Below, one piece after another: positions 60,095-61,730 of a DNA stretch of 61,730 nucleotides. How positions within the stretch are numbered: position 1 is the first letter of the stretch; each line of letters starts with the position of its first letter. A program made the position numbers and the translations under genes. Location: contig JAFPZX010000043.1 in assembly GCA_017417055.1 (NCBI GenBank), forward strand, positions 1 to 61,730, read 5' to 3'. The DNA is from Anaerolineaceae bacterium. GTDB lineage: Bacteria; Chloroflexota; Anaerolineae; Anaerolineales; Anaerolineaceae. The notes below the pieces were generated by a model. That model was not told the origin of the DNA. It worked only from the letters and a program-made list of their open reading frames with translations, and did no database searches.

Positions 60095-61369
60095 TCACCC
60101 GCTGTCATGCTCTTCCAAAGCTGCCCGCATTTCTGCTGCCATCTCCGGTTGGAATTGAGCGAAGTCCGGATCAGCGACGAGCTGCCGCATTTCCGTTTCG
60201 GTGAACCCGAGGTAATCCAGATTGTGCAGCCTGCTCCGCATGGACACCCATTCCAGAATTTTGATAAACTCCGGAGGCTCAGGGTTAGTGAGGAGTGAGG
60301 AGTCGGCAGCTTCGCTGTAGTTAGGAGTGAGAAGTGAGGAATGAGGAGTTTGTAGTGATTTCTTCTCTGCTGCCGCATCCTGTTCACTGACACCTGAAAC
60401 CTGACACTCGACACCTGATTCTTGTCCATCGGCTACAGCTTTCTCTTCCTTCTTCATTCTTCCATCTTCATTTTTCGATCTGATTTCCGATTTCTGATTT
60501 CTGATTTCTGATTTTTTCTTGCTGAACTGCTCCCGTACCTTTCCTTCATTTTCAGATGAACGTTCCGGAGAGAATTCTTCATTCTTTATTCTTCCATCTT
60601 TATTTCCGTCGGCCGCTGACTGCTGATTGCCGGCTGCCGGCAACTGTCCACTGACACCTGAACACTGTCCACTGATTTTCGATTTCTGATTTCCGATTTC
60701 TGATTTCGTTTTGATTTCTGATTTCGCAGAAAACGACTTCGCCCGTTGGAAGGCCATCGGTTCGTCGTTCTTATGCATCTCTTTCCCCCAGCTCTTGTCA
60801 GAAAAAGCCAGGCCATGAATAATCGGATTGGAATTTTCTTTACCGAAATAATAATTGTCGCGGTAGTTATAAATCTTCACTTCCGTAGCACGGATCCGCT
60901 CCATCAGGTTGTAGAAACGGTACTCCATATCCAGCAGTCCATCATCGATATTCTGATGTTCGTCCATATATTCCGTAAGCGCCCGATCAAGTTTATTAAA
61001 ATGAAGCGCCGCCATGGTATAAAGATTGGTGGTATTTAACTGCTTAAGCTCCGGAAAATCGTATTTTTTCATTTCCAGCGCGTGCTTTTGCAGACAGCTG
61101 CTGCCGAGAAATTTGATGCCCTTTTCCAACTGAACTAAACTTTTCAGATATTCGGGAGAATGTCGGTTATATTTCCCGGCCAGGTCAAAGACAGCGCTGA
61201 CTTTTTTCCACAGCTTGGCCGTCACATCGCTGAACCCCGTGGCATCCCCCAGGTAATCAGAGATGGACTCGAACGGCAGCGCTCCATCCGCGTCTGAATC
61301 CGCAGACATCGCTTCATTGAGATACGTATTCATCTCGCGCATCAACTCGCCGCTGTTCGTCTCAGCCAT
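60095..61369 (-). CDS. Hypothetical protein with repeat-derived insertion
   Basis: 424 aa, family not recognised. Residues 1 to about 210 are an apparently real helical domain (SISDYLGDATGFSDVTAKLWKKV; YNYRDNYYFGKENSNPI). Residues about 210-365 are low complexity made from the dispersed DNA words: heptamer GATTTCT gives KSEIRNQ-type 7-aa repeats, and AGGAGTGAGG-type words give SSLL(T/P) runs. The last 50 residues (FIKILEWVSMRSRLHNLDYLGFTETEM) look like genuine protein again. Function cannot be predicted. The C-terminal stop touches the next repeat array. Confidence 0.6.
   Translation of the reverse strand: MAETNSGELMREMNTYLNEAMSADSDADGALPFESISDYLGDATGFSDVTAKLWKKVSAVFDLAGKYNRHSPEYLKSLVQLEKGIKFLGSSCLQKHALEMKKYDFPELKQLNTTNLYTMAALHFNKLDRALTEYMDEHQNIDDGLLDMEYRFYNLMERIRATEVKIYNYRDNYYFGKENSNPIIHGLAFSDKSWGKEMHKNDEPMAFQRAKSFSAKSEIKTKSEIGNQKSKISGQCSGVSGQLPAAGNQQSAADGNKDGRIKNEEFSPERSSENEGKVREQFSKKKSEIRNQKSEIRSKNEDGRMKKEEKAVADGQESGVECQVSGVSEQDAAAEKKSLQTPHSSLLTPNYSEAADSSLLTNPEPPEFIKILEWVSMRSRLHNLDYLGFTETEMRQLVADPDFAQFQPEMAAEMRAALEEHDSG
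60290..60350. repeat. AGGAGTGAGGAGT word repeat inside a gene
   Basis: Tandem copies of AG(T/G)GAGTGAGGAGT within the unknown gene; same words at 61394-61488. Confidence 0.7.
60479..60514. repeat. Heptamer repeat inside the unknown gene, copy 1
   Basis: Tandem GATTTCT/GATTTCC units within the coding region of the unknown gene, in frame, since three heptamers equal seven codons. Confidence 0.85.
60675..60727. repeat. Heptamer repeat inside the unknown gene, copy 2
   Basis: Second in-frame GATTTC(T/C/G) array of the same gene; the reading translates to SEIGNQK/SEIKTK-like residues. Confidence 0.85.
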
Positions 61370-61730
61370 CTTTGATTTACCTCCCCTTCCAATAGTTAGG
61401 AGTTAGGAGTGAGGAGTTAGGAGTTTCATCAAGGGTTACCCCTGATTGTGTTATAACTCCTCACTACTCACTCCTCATTCCTAACTGTTAAACAGAGTCT
61501 ACACCCAAACTTCAAAAAAGAAAACGGGCAATGTTGTCCGTTGACTTTTTTCAAAAAGTATGGTAGGAATATAGAACAATTCGTAAATCGGGGCTGTCGC
61601 ACATCTTTTTTATTTTACGGCAGCCATTTTTTGAACTGCCATCAAGAGCATTTGCTTCGCAGTGGTGCGGCGAGCAGCGGGTCTTGCCTGCCTGAGTTCT
61701 GCCCGCACCACGGAGTTTTAGCCGGGGCCG
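61370..61730. other. Right-edge non-coding stretch
   Basis: No gene is seen to the window end. Beyond the word-array hairpin there is a TTGACT box at 61542-61547, a GGCAG/CTGCC hairpin near 61618-61640, and an inverted repeat GTGGTGCGG (61662-61670)/CCGCACCAC (61703-61711) that resembles the cluster hairpins in layout but not clearly in detail. Confidence 0.4.
61394..61488. repeat. Inverted pair of AGGAGT word arrays
   Basis: TAGTTAGGAGTTAGGAG-type words (61394-61424) face their complement AACTCCTCACTACTCAC... (61454-61488) across about 30 bases, so the whole forms a long hairpin just upstream of the unknown gene. Confidence 0.7.

Overview
The window looks like a chromosome segment of an anaerobic, gut- or sediment-type bacterium with about 46-48 % GC. 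Chloroflexota (Anaerolineaceae-like) is my best guess, with an anaerobic Bacillota as the alternative. The grounds are indirect: an ADP-forming acetate-CoA ligase, Cof-type and flavodoxin-like enzymes, SPASM peptide maturation, and several genes whose -10 box lies 5-10 bases before the ATG, which suggests leaderless mRNAs. Housekeeping genes (gyrA-type topoisomerase, htpG, lspA, rluD-type, serC-serA, rsmI, leuS, two tRNA-Ala) show it is not a plasmid or phage.

Layout. 1-8.2 kb: a clipped flavodoxin-like gene, an aldo/keto reductase, a decayed stretch with a tRNA-Met-like remnant and a 5'-truncated hydrolase, then an ATPase, an MBL hydrolase, an AAA/PD-(D/E)XK protein, a HAD phosphatase and a secreted esterase. 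8.2-18.1 kb: a large secreted M16 peptidase, a metallophosphoesterase, a YkvA-like protein, a flavoprotein, the acetate-CoA ligase, a SpoIIE-like phosphatase and a coiled-coil protein. 18.5-24.9 kb: a structured leader resembling the molybdenum-cofactor riboswitch, a FecCD-type importer operon, and a convergent operon of NTPase, methyltransferase, PfkB kinase and class II aldolase. 25-39 kb: gyrase A-like subunit; a formylglycine-enzyme-like lipoprotein with an MBOAT/AlgJ acetylation pair; a tandem-parvulin lipoprotein divergent from a Ser/Thr kinase; htpG. 39-43 kb: a structured intergenic element, lspA-rluD, and the serine genes.

44.4-52 kb is the most unusual part. It is a peptide natural-product (RiPP) cluster read on the minus strand: a TetR regulator, an HPr-kinase-like protein, two short Cys-rich precursor peptides, a radical SAM/SPASM maturase, a PqqD-like recognition protein, an S26/S24-like peptidase, an ABC exporter and a nucleotidyltransferase-fold protein. 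The second precursor carries a 13-base poly-G run that puts it one base out of frame. Most larger gaps of the cluster hold long nested hairpins, three of which share one architecture. Two closely related Rpn/PDDEXK_2 genes flank the cluster in the same orientation.

52-61.7 kb: rsmI, two tRNA-Ala genes, leuS, a GT2 glycosyltransferase, a DUF493 protein overlapping a Tat-exported L,D-transpeptidase, and a protein of unknown function invaded by heptamer repeats. Dispersed hairpins (GGGACAGTT and GACTCA/CCTGTT types) and simple word repeats (GATTTCT, AGGAGTGAGGAGT) fill many gaps across the window.
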